In this document: positions 31,282 through 40,488 of the stretch, one piece after another
How positions within the stretch are numbered: position 1 is the first letter of the stretch
How the letters are laid out: every line of letters starts with the position of its first letter
Origin: Caulobacter vibrioides OR37
GTDB lineage: Bacteria > Pseudomonadota > Alphaproteobacteria > Caulobacterales > Caulobacteraceae
Reading direction: 5' to 3'
NCBI RefSeq assembly: GCF_000372645.1
Contig: NZ_APMP01000005.1
Span: forward strand, 1-64,000
Length of the DNA stretch: 64,000 nt
Position numbers and translations under genes: made by a program
Notes under the pieces: model-generated
What the model saw: the letters and a program-made list of their open reading frames with translations, nothing else
Databases searched by the model: none
Told to the model about the DNA's origin: nothing

Positions 31282-32258
31282 AAAAGCCCGGCCAAGGCCT
31301 CGGCGCTGTAGGGTTTCTGCAGCACGGGCGCGTCCTTGAAGCGGTCGGGAAACGCCGCGCTGTCGCCAAAGCCGGTGCCGAAGGCGAACGGCACGCCGGC
31401 GTCTTGCAGGGCCTTCGCGATCGGGAAGCTGGTCTCGTGACCCAGATTGACGTCCAGGATGGCGAAGGGCGGCATGTCCTCGGCCAGGGCGTCCAGGGCC
31501 TGCGCCACGCTGGAGGCCAGGGTGATCGACTTGACCCCCAGCCGGGTCAGCATGTCTTCGAGATCCAGCGCGATGATCATGTTGTCCTCGACCACCAGCA
31601 TCCGATCGGGCGCCCGCACCGGCGTCTCGGCGCGCCGCGCCGGCTTCACGGTCGCGACCACGCCCTCGCTGGTGACATAGCGGCCTGGGATGCGGATTCG
31701 GGCCTGGAAGCCCTCGGGCCGGTAATCGAGGCTGACCTCGCCATTCAGGTCATGCGGGATCGAGTGCTCGATGATGGTCGAGCCGAAGCCCCTCCGGGTC
31801 GGCGGTTTGACGGGCGGGCCGTCCCGCTCGCGCCAATCGATGATCAGGTCGCCCTTGGCGTCGCGGGTCCAGTCGATCCCGACCTGGCCGCGCTGGTCGC
31901 AAAGGGCGCCGTATTTCGCCGAGTTGGTCATCAGCTCGTGGATGACCAACGACAGGATCGAAAACGCGTCCGGCGCCAGGGCGATCGGCGCGCCGGTCAG
32001 CGTCACGCGCTCGGCCTTGTTCGACAGATAGGCCTCGGCCTCGGCGGTGATCAGATCGCTGAGCGCCCCCGGCCCCCATTGATGACGGGTGATCTGATCA
32101 TGGGCGCGGGCCAGGGCCTGGACCCGCCCGCCGACCACCTCGGCGAACTCCTCGACGCTGGCGACGCCGGAGCGGGTCTGACTAATCAGACCACGGATCA
32201 AACCCAGGATGTTGCGCACCCGGTGATTCAGTTCGGCGATCAGCAGTTCCTGACGCTG
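31278..32258 (-). pseudogene. bphP: HWE histidine kinase and receiver half of bacteriophytochrome, split by a frameshift
   Basis: This reading frame has the H-box AELNHRVRNILGLI, the N-box HELMTNSAKYGAL, the HWE-family W-x-E motif (IDWRERDG) and a C-terminal receiver domain (MLVVEDNMIIALD; phospho-acceptor Asp in AILDVNLG; Lys in VLQKPYS). It is in frame +1 relative to the upstream photosensory half. At 32258-32259 one extra base (CCAG where CAG would restore the frame) ends the sensor frame 75 bp downstream. The kinase half has no start or ribosome site of its own; a single-base deletion rejoins ...RAK-QRQELLIAELNHRVRN. Could be a real mutation or a sequencing or assembly error. Confidence 0.75.
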
Positions 32259-33813
32259 GTTTGGCGCGCTGGCGCTCCTCGTCGGCCAGATCGGTCAGCC
32301 GGAAGACGATCTCCAGAAGGCTGGCGCGCATACTCTCGGCCAGAGATCTCTCGACCACGGTCCACGGCCGGCTCTGGCCGCGCGTGGTCTCTTCCCAAGC
32401 CTCGAAGCTCTTGCGCGGCGTCAGGCGGTCGCCAAGCGGTCCGACCTGAACCAGCTTGGCCGGCTGGCCCGCCCAAACCACCGTCTGAGCCTCTTCCTTG
32501 CGAAAGAAGATCATGTAGTCGCGGGGGGCGCGAGACAGCGGCACGGCCATCATGCCGGCGGCCTTTGCGGCCCAGGCCGCCGCCGAGGGCATCAGAGCGC
32601 TGATCTCGCTGGTCGCGAAGACCGCGTGGGTGTCCTTCTCCCTCAGCAGACGGATCAGGCTATGGACGTCGCTGGCGTCAGGGGTGGAATCGCGCAGGGT
32701 CAGCCGCCCCTCGAGCCACAGGGCCAGACCGTCGCAGTGCACGAGACGACACAGATCGTCGAGATAGGGACTGAGGCTGTCGGCGCCCTGGTTGGCCTTG
32801 ACCACCGCATTCATCATGCGGTCGTGCAGATTGCGGGCCTCGGCCAGGCGCCGGGTCTCGACCTCGCGTTCGCGGCTTTCCAGGGTCAGGGAAAACAGCT
32901 GGCCGAAAAGTTCGGCGGCCGTGCGGCGCTCATAGCTGATGTGCTTGGGCGCGTAGTGGTGGCAGGCGAACAGACCCCACAGCTTGCCGTCGCGCAGGAT
33001 CGAGATCGACAGCGAGGCCGCCACCCCCATGTTGCGCAGATACTCGATGTGGATCGGCGAGACGGCGCGTAACATGCTCATGGACAGGTCCACCGGTTCG
33101 CCCGAGACGCTGACCTCGGGGACGATCGGCGAAACCTGGGCGTCGACATCGGCGATGATGCGCAGCCAGTTGCGTTCGTAGAGAGCGCGGGCCTGGACCG
33201 GAATGTCCGACGCCGGATAGCGCTGCCCAAGGAAGGAGCCGATGCCGGGCCGAACCGACTCGGCGATCACCTCTCCGGCCCCGTCGTGGCCGAAGCGATA
33301 GATCATCACCCGGTCGAACTCGGTCAGGGCCCGGACCTGACGGGCGGCCTCGTGGCAGAAGCCCTCGAAGTCGGGCCGCGCGACGATGCGCGCGGTCATT
33401 GAACGCACGGCCGAGGCGGCCTCGATCAGGGCGTCGGCAAGGCTGGGCTCGCCCTCGATGATCAGCAGGCGACCGGAATAGTGCAGGGCCAGATCGAAGT
33501 CCTCGCCGCCGTCGGTCAGCGGCACGCCGAACATCCGCTCGACCGCGTCGGCGCCGCGCAACACCTGCAAGCGCCCCCGGATCGCGTGGATGGCGTGGCC
33601 GCTCATCACCTGGGTCAACGGCTTGTCCAGCACGTCAGCAGGCGCCAAGCCCAGATAGCGCAGGGTCGAGGTCGAGGCGTGAACGATCACCCAGTCGGAA
33701 TTGACGGCCAGCAGGAAGCCGAACGGCTGCACCGACCCGAGAATATGGATCGGTTCGCGATCGCAGTTCGTCAGGTCGACCTCAAACCCGGTCATGGACG
33801 ACGGTTCGGACAT
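32182..33813 (-). CDS. bphP: bacteriophytochrome photosensory domains (truncated by frameshift)
   Basis: A 543-aa PAS-GAF-PHY red/far-red photoreceptor module. The biliverdin-attaching Cys is in DLTNCDREPIHILGS at about residue 17, followed by SVQPFGFLLAV. The GAF-domain contains YRFGHDGAGEVIAES, RYPASDIPVQARALYE and SPIHIEYLRNMGVAASLS, all typical of bacterial phytochromes. The last about 25 residues (KPASGTADRR...) are out of frame: the true kinase continues in another frame. It overlaps the upstream heme oxygenase gene by 32 bp (start 33813 within bphO's 3' end), the usual bphO-bphP operon. Confidence 0.85.
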   Translation of the reverse strand: MSEPSSMTGFEVDLTNCDREPIHILGSVQPFGFLLAVNSDWVIVHASTSTLRYLGLAPADVLDKPLTQVMSGHAIHAIRGRLQVLRGADAVERMFGVPLTDGGEDFDLALHYSGRLLIIEGEPSLADALIEAASAVRSMTARIVARPDFEGFCHEAARQVRALTEFDRVMIYRFGHDGAGEVIAESVRPGIGSFLGQRYPASDIPVQARALYERNWLRIIADVDAQVSPIVPEVSVSGEPVDLSMSMLRAVSPIHIEYLRNMGVAASLSISILRDGKLWGLFACHHYAPKHISYERRTAAELFGQLFSLTLESREREVETRRLAEARNLHDRMMNAVVKANQGADSLSPYLDDLCRLVHCDGLALWLEGRLTLRDSTPDASDVHSLIRLLREKDTHAVFATSEISALMPSAAAWAAKAAGMMAVPLSRAPRDYMIFFRKEEAQTVVWAGQPAKLVQVGPLGDRLTPRKSFEAWEETTRGQSRPWTVVERSLAESMRASLLEIVFRLTDLADEERQRAKPASGTADRRTESPGAQHPGFDPWSD

Positions 33814-34372
33814 TCAGACCCTGGGGCGAGGGGACAATCTCGAACGCATCCGAGAAACGGTTAAAGCCATATCGCGCGCCGGCCTGGATGGCGTCTGTCC
33901 GCGACCCGACTTTGGGTATGCTCTCCAGCCATGTAAGGAAATCGCGCCAGAGCGGCCGACCCTGACCGTGGGTCAGATAGGCTAGCGGGGGACCATCCAT
34001 GGCGCCGCGCGCCTGCCGCGCCAGGACGCGAGCGCCCAGACGCGAACCTTCCAGGGTGTAGAGCAGCCCGGCGCCGAAGTCCGGCGAGGGCACGAAGGCC
34101 GGCTCGAAGACGGGGACCTCCACGCCTAGAACGGCGAGATCGGCCGCCAGGGCGTCCCGCCGCGCGCGAACCGGCCAGTCCGGCAGCCAAGTCTGGACGC
34201 CGGCCCGCTCCAGAGCCAGCTCCAGCGGCGTCAGGGCGATCGCGGAGGCGAGCAGGAAAGCGGCGTAGCCGGCGGGCGTTTCAATCCGCCAGCCCGCGAC
34301 CCTGGCGTCGAGGATCGCGTGATCTTGCGCGGTGGCCTCGCGCAGTCGGCCTCTCAGAGACGATTCGGACAC
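33782..34372 (-). CDS. bphO: biliverdin-producing heme oxygenase
   Basis: Predicted 196-aa (212 aa from a TTG) heme oxygenase-like protein that degrades heme to biliverdin, the chromophore needed by the adjacent phytochrome. The N-terminal LRGRLREATAQDHAILDARV holds the proximal heme-ligand His, and FGAGLLYTLEGSRLGARVLA near residue 105 resembles the distal-helix Gly-rich stretch. The GTG start at 34372 is preceded by GGGGGGAAA, close to it; a TTG at 34420 is the alternative. The context, upstream of bphP with a 32-bp overlap, makes the role confident although sequence identity to canonical HO is limited. Confidence 0.85.
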   Translation of the reverse strand: MSESSLRGRLREATAQDHAILDARVAGWRIETPAGYAAFLLASAIALTPLELALERAGVQTWLPDWPVRARRDALAADLAVLGVEVPVFEPAFVPSPDFGAGLLYTLEGSRLGARVLARQARGAMDGPPLAYLTHGQGRPLWRDFLTWLESIPKVGSRTDAIQAGARYGFNRFSDAFEIVPSPQGLNVRTVVHDRV

Positions 34373-34537
34373 TTTCCCCCCGGGCGTATCGGACCCTGCG
34401 GGGATGCTGGGGCGAGACAACTGTTCCTAATGCGGATAGCGCCGTTCGGTTCCGCCCAAGCATGACGGTTCGGTAAGGTTTACCCAAAAGTCGCAGGTGC
34501 TAGGGTCTCGGTTCCCTTTTTGGAGGCTATCGCGCCC

Positions 34538-37414
34538 ATGCTTCGCACCGCCAAGTTCGCCCTCGCGGCGGCCGCTCTTTCAACGACGGCGCTGTCGCCG
34601 CTGGTCATGGCGGCGCCAGCCAAGGCCAAGCCGAAGCCCGTGAGCGTGGCGGCGTCCAAGGCCCTGGTCGCCGCGCCGATCATCGCGCCCCCGATCATCT
34701 ACCAGCGGCGGGTCCTGCCCAATGGCCTGAAGGTGATCACGTCGCGCGACACGACCACGCCCAACGTCTCGGTGCAGATGTGGTACGGCGTCGGCTCCAA
34801 GGACGACCCCAACGGCCGCTCGGGCTTCGCCCATCTCTTCGAACATCTGATGTTCAAGGCGACCCGCAACATGCCCAGCGAGACGCTGGACCGCCTGACC
34901 GAGGACGTCGGCGGCTTCAACAACGCCTCCACCTGGGACGACTTCACCAACTATTACGAGGTCGCCCCCGCCAATCATCTGGAACGGCTCCTGTGGGCCG
35001 AGAGCGACCGCCTGAAGGCCCTGGTCATCGACCAGCCCGTCTTCGCCTCGGAACGCGACGTCGTGAAGGAAGAGCTGCGGCAGCGCGTTCTGGCCGATCC
35101 CTACGGCCGTTTCTTCTCGCTGGCGATCCCGCAACAGTCCTACGCCGCCCATCCCTACAAGCGCCCGGGCATCGGCTCGATCGAGGAGCTGGACGCGGCC
35201 ACGGTCGACGACGTCCGCGCCTTCCACCAGACCTACTACCGGCCCGACAACGCCACCCTGATCGTCGTCGGCAATTTCGATCAGGCCCGACTGGACGCGA
35301 TGATCGACCAGTACTTCGCGCCGATCGAGAAGCCCTCGACGCCGATCCCCCAGGTCACGGCGGTCGAGCCCGCCCGATCCGGCCCGCGCACCGTCAACAC
35401 CTACGGCCCGAATGTGCCGCTGCCGGCCCTGGCGATCACCTGGCTGGCGCCGTCGGCCCGCGACAAGGACGCCGCGGCCCTGACCGTTCTGGACGCGGTG
35501 CTGTCGGCCGGAAAGTCCTCGCGGCTCTACGACACCCTGGTCTACGAGCAGAAGATCGCCCAGTCGGTGTTCTCCAACGCGCCGAACAACGCCCAGCCGG
35601 GCATCTTCTACGTCGGCGCCGTAATGGCCGGCGGCAAGACGGTGGCCCAGGGCGAGGCCGCCCTGCGCGCCCAGGTCGCCCGGGTCCGAGACCAGCGCGT
35701 CAGCCCCGCCGAACTGGCCGAGGCCAAGGCCGGCCTGCTGGCCGACGCCGTGCGCAAGCGGGAGGAGATCGACGGCCGAGGCTTCGCCCTGGGTTTCGCC
35801 CAGGAAGTCGAGGGTGACGCGGCGCGGGCCAATACGGACCTGGCCGCCCTGCAGGCGGTGACCGCCGCCGATGTCCAGCGCGTGGCCCAGAAGTATCTGG
35901 CCGACGACCGCCGCACCGTGATCCGCTATCTGCCGGAGAAGGACCGACCGGCCGGCGAAAAGGACGCCACGCCGCCGATCCCCAAGGTCGCCTCGGTCAA
36001 GTACGACGGCCCGATCGTCACCCTCGCCCCCGAGTCCGAGCGCCAGAAGCCGCCGCCGGTCGGCGCGCCCGTCGCCGCCGTCCTACCGACACCGGCCGAG
36101 AAGACCCTCGCCAACGGCCTGCGGGTCATCGTCGCCAAGTCCAGCGACCTGCCCCTGATCACCGCCGACCTGACCGTGAAGGGCGGCGCCAGCTCGGATC
36201 CGAAAGGCCTGGCCGGAACCTCCAGCCTGACGGCCGAACTGCTGACCGAGGGCACCACCACCCGCTCGGCCACCGATGTCGCCCGCCAGATCGAGGCCCT
36301 GGGCGCCAATCTCGAAGCCGGTTCGGGCTGGGAGGCCGCCTCGCTGACCCTCAGCGTCACGGCCAGCAACGCCACGCCCGCCATGGCGATCATGGCCGAC
36401 GTCGCCGAGCATCCGGCCTTCTCGCCCCAGGAGCTGGCGCGGGTGCGCGCCGAGACCCTCGACGGTCTTTCGGTCTCGTTCCAGCGCCCCGGAAGCCTCG
36501 CCGGCTTCGCCACGGCGCCCTTGCTCTACGCCGGCTCGGCCTATGGCCACGTGGCCGGCGGCACGCCGGGCTCGCTGCCTCGGATCAAGCCGGCCGACCT
36601 GGTCAAGACCCACGCGGCCTACTGGCGGCCCGACAACGCGGTGCTGGTGCTGACCGGCGACCTGACGCCCGAGGCCGGCTTCGCCCTGGCCGAAAAGGCG
36701 TTCGGGTCGTGGAAGAAACCCGCCGCCGCTCCGCCGACGCCGCCCGCCGCGCCGACCGCCTACGCGCCCCGCAACCTGGTCATCGACCTGCCGGGCACGG
36801 GCCAGGCGGCCGTGGTGCTAGCCAAGCCGGCCATCACCCGCGCCGACCCGCGCTATTACCAAGGCGTCGTCGCCAACACGGTGCTGGGCGTCGGGTTCTC
36901 CTCGCGCCTGAATCAGGAGATCCGCATCAAGCGCGGCCTGTCCTATGGCGCCGGCTCAAGCCTGACCCCTCAGGGGCGCATCGGCGGCTTCTCGGCCCGG
37001 GTGCAGACCAAGAACGAGTCGGCCGGCGAGGTCATCGGCCTGACCCGCGCCGAGATCACCCGCCTGGCCGCCGAACCCGCCGCCGCGAGCGAGCTCTCGG
37101 CCCGCAAGTCGGTGTTGGTCGGCAGCTATGGCCGCGAACTGGGCACGTCGGAGGGGCTGGCCAACATCCTCGGCAACCTCGCCATCTACGGCGTGCCGCT
37201 GACCGAGATTCAAGCCTATGCCGCCAAGGTCGAGGCCGTGACGCCGGAAGAGGTGCAGGCCTTCGCCAAGGACAGGCTGGACCCGGCCCAGATGAGCGTG
37301 ATCGTCGCCGGCGACGCCAAGGTCATGGGCGATGCACTGCTCAAGGCCGCGCCGAACGCCACGGTCATTCCTGCCGCCAAGCTGGACCTGGACAGCCCGT
37401 CCTTGACCCGCTGA
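34538..37414 (+). CDS. M16-family zinc metallopeptidase (two tandem halves)
   Basis: A 958-aa secreted or periplasmic peptidase of the pitrilysin/insulinase family. The signal peptide covers residues 1-30. The first half carries the inverted zinc motif HLFEH (GFAHLFEHLMFKATRN) near residue 100 and the distal Glu region (RDVVKEELRQRV) near 175; the second half (from about 520) is the inactive homologue, with the substrate-binding RIKRGLSYGAGSSL near residue 800. Tandem active/inactive halves are typical of M16B-like proteins of alphaproteobacteria. The start was set at ATG 34538 with GGAGG 11 bases away; an upstream TTG is discarded. Converges with mscL. Confidence 0.9.
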   Translation: MLRTAKFALAAAALSTTALSPLVMAAPAKAKPKPVSVAASKALVAAPIIAPPIIYQRRVLPNGLKVITSRDTTTPNVSVQMWYGVGSKDDPNGRSGFAHLFEHLMFKATRNMPSETLDRLTEDVGGFNNASTWDDFTNYYEVAPANHLERLLWAESDRLKALVIDQPVFASERDVVKEELRQRVLADPYGRFFSLAIPQQSYAAHPYKRPGIGSIEELDAATVDDVRAFHQTYYRPDNATLIVVGNFDQARLDAMIDQYFAPIEKPSTPIPQVTAVEPARSGPRTVNTYGPNVPLPALAITWLAPSARDKDAAALTVLDAVLSAGKSSRLYDTLVYEQKIAQSVFSNAPNNAQPGIFYVGAVMAGGKTVAQGEAALRAQVARVRDQRVSPAELAEAKAGLLADAVRKREEIDGRGFALGFAQEVEGDAARANTDLAALQAVTAADVQRVAQKYLADDRRTVIRYLPEKDRPAGEKDATPPIPKVASVKYDGPIVTLAPESERQKPPPVGAPVAAVLPTPAEKTLANGLRVIVAKSSDLPLITADLTVKGGASSDPKGLAGTSSLTAELLTEGTTTRSATDVARQIEALGANLEAGSGWEAASLTLSVTASNATPAMAIMADVAEHPAFSPQELARVRAETLDGLSVSFQRPGSLAGFATAPLLYAGSAYGHVAGGTPGSLPRIKPADLVKTHAAYWRPDNAVLVLTGDLTPEAGFALAEKAFGSWKKPAAAPPTPPAAPTAYAPRNLVIDLPGTGQAAVVLAKPAITRADPRYYQGVVANTVLGVGFSSRLNQEIRIKRGLSYGAGSSLTPQGRIGGFSARVQTKNESAGEVIGLTRAEITRLAAEPAAASELSARKSVLVGSYGRELGTSEGLANILGNLAIYGVPLTEIQAYAAKVEAVTPEEVQAFAKDRLDPAQMSVIVAGDAKVMGDALLKAAPNATVIPAAKLDLDSPSLTR

Positions 37415-37421
37415 TGGAGGC

Positions 37422-37449
37422 GGCGTCCAGGATCAAGGTCCTGGACGCC
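37422..37449. terminator. hairpin between the convergent M16 peptidase and mscL
   Basis: Perfect 11-bp stem (GGCGTCCAGGA / TCCTGGACGCC) with a 6-base loop in the 55-bp gap. No T-tract; it may act as a shared convergent terminator. Confidence 0.5.
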
Positions 37450-37469
37450 AAGCCGGGCGCGCGCCCTTT

Positions 37470-37889
37470 CTAGGACTTATTCGCCAGCAGGTCGCGGATT
37501 TCGGTCAGCAGCTTTTCTTCCGGCGTCGGGGCCGGCGGCGCGGCGGGCGCGGGCTCCTCGGCGTCCTTGCGGCGGATCTCGTTGACCAGCTTGACCAGCA
37601 AGAACACCACCACCGCGACGATGAAGAACTGGATCACGGTGTTGATGAAGGCGCCGTATTGGATCGACACCTTCTCGATTTTCTCGGTCGCGGGATTGTC
37701 GGGCCGCAGCACCCATTCCAGCTTGGCGAAATCAAGGCCGCCGGTCAGCAGGCCGATCGGCGGCATGATCACCTGGTCGACCAGGCTCTTGACGATGCTG
37801 TTGAACGCCGCGCCGATGATCACGCCGACGGCTAGATCGATCACGTTGCCGCGGGCGATGAACTCACGGAATTCCTTGACGACGCTCAT
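37470..37889 (-). CDS. mscL: large-conductance mechanosensitive channel
   Basis: A 139-aa inner-membrane pentameric channel that opens on osmotic downshock. The first helix [20 protein letters not shown] and [20 protein letters not shown] near residue 20 form TM1 with the Gly-rich gate; the second segment is [20 protein letters not shown] at about 80-100. The C-terminal Pro/Ala-rich insert ([18 protein letters not shown]) before the final helix is slightly longer than in E. coli. AGGGG precedes the ATG, 8 bp away; the longer frame upstream is not used. It is divergent neither from ihfB nor convergent with it, lying downstream on the same strand. Confidence 0.95.
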   Translation of the reverse strand: MSVVKEFREFIARGNVIDLAVGVIIGAAFNSIVKSLVDQVIMPPIGLLTGGLDFAKLEWVLRPDNPATEKIEKVSIQYGAFINTVIQFFIVAVVVFLLVKLVNEIRRKDAEEPAPAAPPAPTPEEKLLTEIRDLLANKS

Positions 37890-37971
37890 GGCGAACCCCT
37901 CTCTGCCTCGAAACAGCTTCGGAGGCTGACGGCGTTCGCGACCCGGGGTCAACCCCTGGAATTGTTTGCCG

Positions 37972-38262
37972 TTATTCGTCGCCGTCCGCGTTCAGGCGGG
38001 CGCGCAGCTCCTTGCCGCTCTTGAAGAACGGCACATGCTTGGCCCGGACCTCGACCGCCTCGCCGGTGCGCGGATTGCGGCCGGTGCGCGCGGGGCGCGA
38101 TCGGACCGACAGGGCGCCGAAGCCGCGCAGCTCGACGCGACCGCCGTCCTCCAGAGCGCCGATCATGCGTTCCAGGATGACGCCGACTACCCGTTCGACG
38201 TCCTTCTGCGTCAGGTGCGGATTTTCATTCGCGAGCCTGGCGATGAGTTCGGACTTGATCAT
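37972..38262 (-). CDS. ihfB: integration host factor subunit beta
   Basis: Bacterial histone-like DNA-bending protein of 96 aa, partner of IhfA, acting on the nucleoid and at promoters, including sigma-54 promoters (rpoN is in this window). The N-terminal [19 protein letters not shown], the DNA-arm [20 protein letters not shown] near residue 62, and KELRARLN at the end are diagnostic of IHF/HU with the beta-type arm. The longer ORF start upstream is rejected because the ATG with CGGGGAT site agrees with the family N-terminus. Confidence 0.95.
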   Translation of the reverse strand: MIKSELIARLANENPHLTQKDVERVVGVILERMIGALEDGGRVELRGFGALSVRSRPARTGRNPRTGEAVEVRAKHVPFFKSGKELRARLNADGDE

Positions 38263-38276
38263 CGATATCCCCGGAA

Positions 38277-38297
38277 CGCCCTTGGGAGAGAAGGGCG
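38277..38297. promoter_or_regulatory. leader hairpin of ihfB
   Basis: CGCCCTT and AAGGGCG form a 7-bp perfect stem with a 7-base loop, ending 15 bp before the ihfB ATG. It lies next to the ribosome site and could influence translation or be a binding site; function is not known. Confidence 0.3.
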
Positions 38298-38379
38298 CGA
38301 GCGGACCTTTGCCCAACGACGGCTGAGTCTTCAAGGGGTTGCATAAGATTCTCGAACGAGGTTCGGTTAATTCGAGCCC

Positions 38380-40341
38380 TTAAGAACCCTTCGGCGCGCG
38401 GATGATCTCCCCCTCGGCGGCCAGCCGTCGCGCGGTCTTGTTGGCTTCCTCGACCTCGCTGAACGGCAGTTCGCGGCCGACGGAGCGATTGCTTTGGGTG
38501 AAGCGCGCGACCCCGTCGTTGAGGGTGGCCGTTCGGACGATCTCGCTATTGGCCAGACGTCCCGACCAATTCAGGCCCTTGACCGAGAAGCCCTCGCCCT
38601 TGTTGGGCAGCACGATTTCGACCACCGCGCTGCTGTAGGTCGGGAACGGCGTCGCATAGGGCGCGTCGTCATTGGGGCCGGGCTCGCGGCGCGGGAAGGT
38701 CGCGGCGGCGCCCGATCCCGACCCGGGGAACTTGTATTCCCGGGCGCCGATATCGTCGTTCATCCGCCAGTCCATATCGGCCGAGCCGGCGATCATCACC
38801 TTGGCGACCCCATCGGGAGCGAAGTCGAAATCGATGGTCTGGATCGTGAGCCAGCTGCTGCTGGACGAGAGCTGCTGCTTGAGGCCGCGCTCGACATCAG
38901 CGCGCGAGGTGGTGCGCAGAGCGCGCGCCAGGGCCAGGCCGGCGTCGCCTCTGAAGGTCATGGTCATGGTGCTCGGCGCGGGCTTGTCGAGGCCGCCCGA
39001 GGCGTCGATGTGGATCTTGCCCTCGGTTTCGGGCCTGGAGAGCGGCGCCTGCACGATCTCCTCCAGCGTGGCGCCGGTCGCGCGCACCGGCAGGCCCCAG
39101 CGGAAGGGCGGCGGACGCTGGCCGTCGATGCCGCCGATATCGCCCGAACGAGTTCCATCCAGCCAGTAGCTCTTGCCGTCGATGCGGGCGCGAACGAGCA
39201 CGTGGTTGAACAACGACGCCGAGGGCGCGCGTTCGTCCAGACCATCGGCGCCGGCGGTCTGCACCAGCACCGGTTCGGCCGCGACGCCCAGTTCACGCAG
39301 CAGAGCCAGCAGCAACACCGTCTTGGCCTTGCAGTCGCCGAACTTGCGCGCCCAGGTCTCGTCCGCCGAGGCGGGCTTGTAGCCGCCGTCGCCCATGCCC
39401 AGGAACAGATAGCGGGTCTTGTCCTCGACCAGCTGCAGCGCCTTGAACGCCCGGACCTTGGGGTCGGGGCTGGAGGCGGCGATCGCGGCGACCTCGGCCC
39501 GCAGCGGCGAGTCGGCCGAGAGCTCGGACGCCTTGCCATAGAGCGGCGCCATGCGGCGGGAGATATCGTCCCAGCCGGAATAGGTCGTCGCCTCCAGCAT
39601 GCCGAGGCGCTGGAAGCGCGCCGGCGCGCCGACAGGGGCCTTGGGGGGTTTGGCGTCGTTGATGTCGACCACCAGTTCGTTCACGCCGCCGGACTTATCG
39701 ACCTTAGGCGTGGGGAAGGCCGCCGTGGCGCGCCAGGTCAGGGGCGTTCCGTCCGGCCATAGCAGGCGAGCGCGATAGCGGCCCGCGACGCCGGTCCAGC
39801 CCATCCGTTCGAAGTCGTTCGTGCGGCCGCCTAGCAGCGGTTCGCGGTGCTCGAGCGTGTAGGCGAAGTCGACCTCGTCGCCGACCCGCAGGTCCTTGAT
39901 CTGGACCGACGCGGTCATGCGGCCGTCCAGCATGGCGCGTTCAAGGTTCCTTTCGCGGCGCAGGACCAGTACGTCCTCGCCCTGCTTCAGAAGGTCGATG
40001 CGCTGGCCGTCCCGCACGATGGCCAGGGTGTGGAGCGTCACCTTTTCGCGCACCGGATCCCAGGTGACCGAGCGCGAGCCGCCCTGCAGTCCCTCGGACC
40101 TCAGGACCTTGACCACGCGGCGGGTGTAGAAGGTCGAACCGGTTCCGTCATGCCAGGACTGGCTGTCGTCCAGCAGGACCTGGGTCGAGGGGGCCTGATC
40201 ATCCTTGGGCGGCGGCGGAATGTCGGCCACCCGCACCCACTTGGCCGGCGGGCCATAAAGGGGCTTGTCGTCGGCCAACGCCGCCCCCGCCAAAAGCGAA
40301 CCCGACACCGCGGCGATCGCCGCCCACTTGAGACCCCGCAC
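38380..40341 (-). CDS. DUF3857 transglutaminase-like secreted protein
   Basis: A 653-aa exported protein. A GTG start gives a signal peptide (GLKWAAIAAVSGSLLAGAAL, cleavage after ALA near residue 22) with GAGGGG 7 bases upstream. Residues about 60-260 match DUF3857 (beta-rich), and RYLFLGMGDGGYKPASADE followed by FGDCKAKTVLLLALLRELGV near residue 360 is the transglutaminase-like catalytic-Cys region, with the His expected in LFNHVLVRARIDGKSYWLDG near 405. The domain pair is typical of uncharacterised outer-surface/periplasmic proteins; substrate unknown. The upstream in-frame M in the ORF is not supported by a ribosome site. Confidence 0.8.
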   Translation of the reverse strand: MRGLKWAAIAAVSGSLLAGAALADDKPLYGPPAKWVRVADIPPPPKDDQAPSTQVLLDDSQSWHDGTGSTFYTRRVVKVLRSEGLQGGSRSVTWDPVREKVTLHTLAIVRDGQRIDLLKQGEDVLVLRRERNLERAMLDGRMTASVQIKDLRVGDEVDFAYTLEHREPLLGGRTNDFERMGWTGVAGRYRARLLWPDGTPLTWRATAAFPTPKVDKSGGVNELVVDINDAKPPKAPVGAPARFQRLGMLEATTYSGWDDISRRMAPLYGKASELSADSPLRAEVAAIAASSPDPKVRAFKALQLVEDKTRYLFLGMGDGGYKPASADETWARKFGDCKAKTVLLLALLRELGVAAEPVLVQTAGADGLDERAPSASLFNHVLVRARIDGKSYWLDGTRSGDIGGIDGQRPPPFRWGLPVRATGATLEEIVQAPLSRPETEGKIHIDASGGLDKPAPSTMTMTFRGDAGLALARALRTTSRADVERGLKQQLSSSSSWLTIQTIDFDFAPDGVAKVMIAGSADMDWRMNDDIGAREYKFPGSGSGAAATFPRREPGPNDDAPYATPFPTYSSAVVEIVLPNKGEGFSVKGLNWSGRLANSEIVRTATLNDGVARFTQSNRSVGRELPFSEVEEANKTARRLAAEGEIIRAPKGS

Positions 40342-40488
40342 GCGCGCCCCTCGACACAACTTTAACTTGAATAGTTTGCCAGGGTTTTCGGCGAAAGGAA
40401 ACGCCCGCGCGGAAGGCGGCGCGAAAAAAGAAAACGGCGGCTGGATCGCTCCAGCCGCCGTCAGCTTCACCTCACAAGGAGGAGAGGC

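Noticed and set aside
32182-32265. Programmed ribosomal frameshift in bphP
   Set aside because: No canonical slippery heptamer followed by a stimulatory structure was recognised; mutation or assembly error is simpler.
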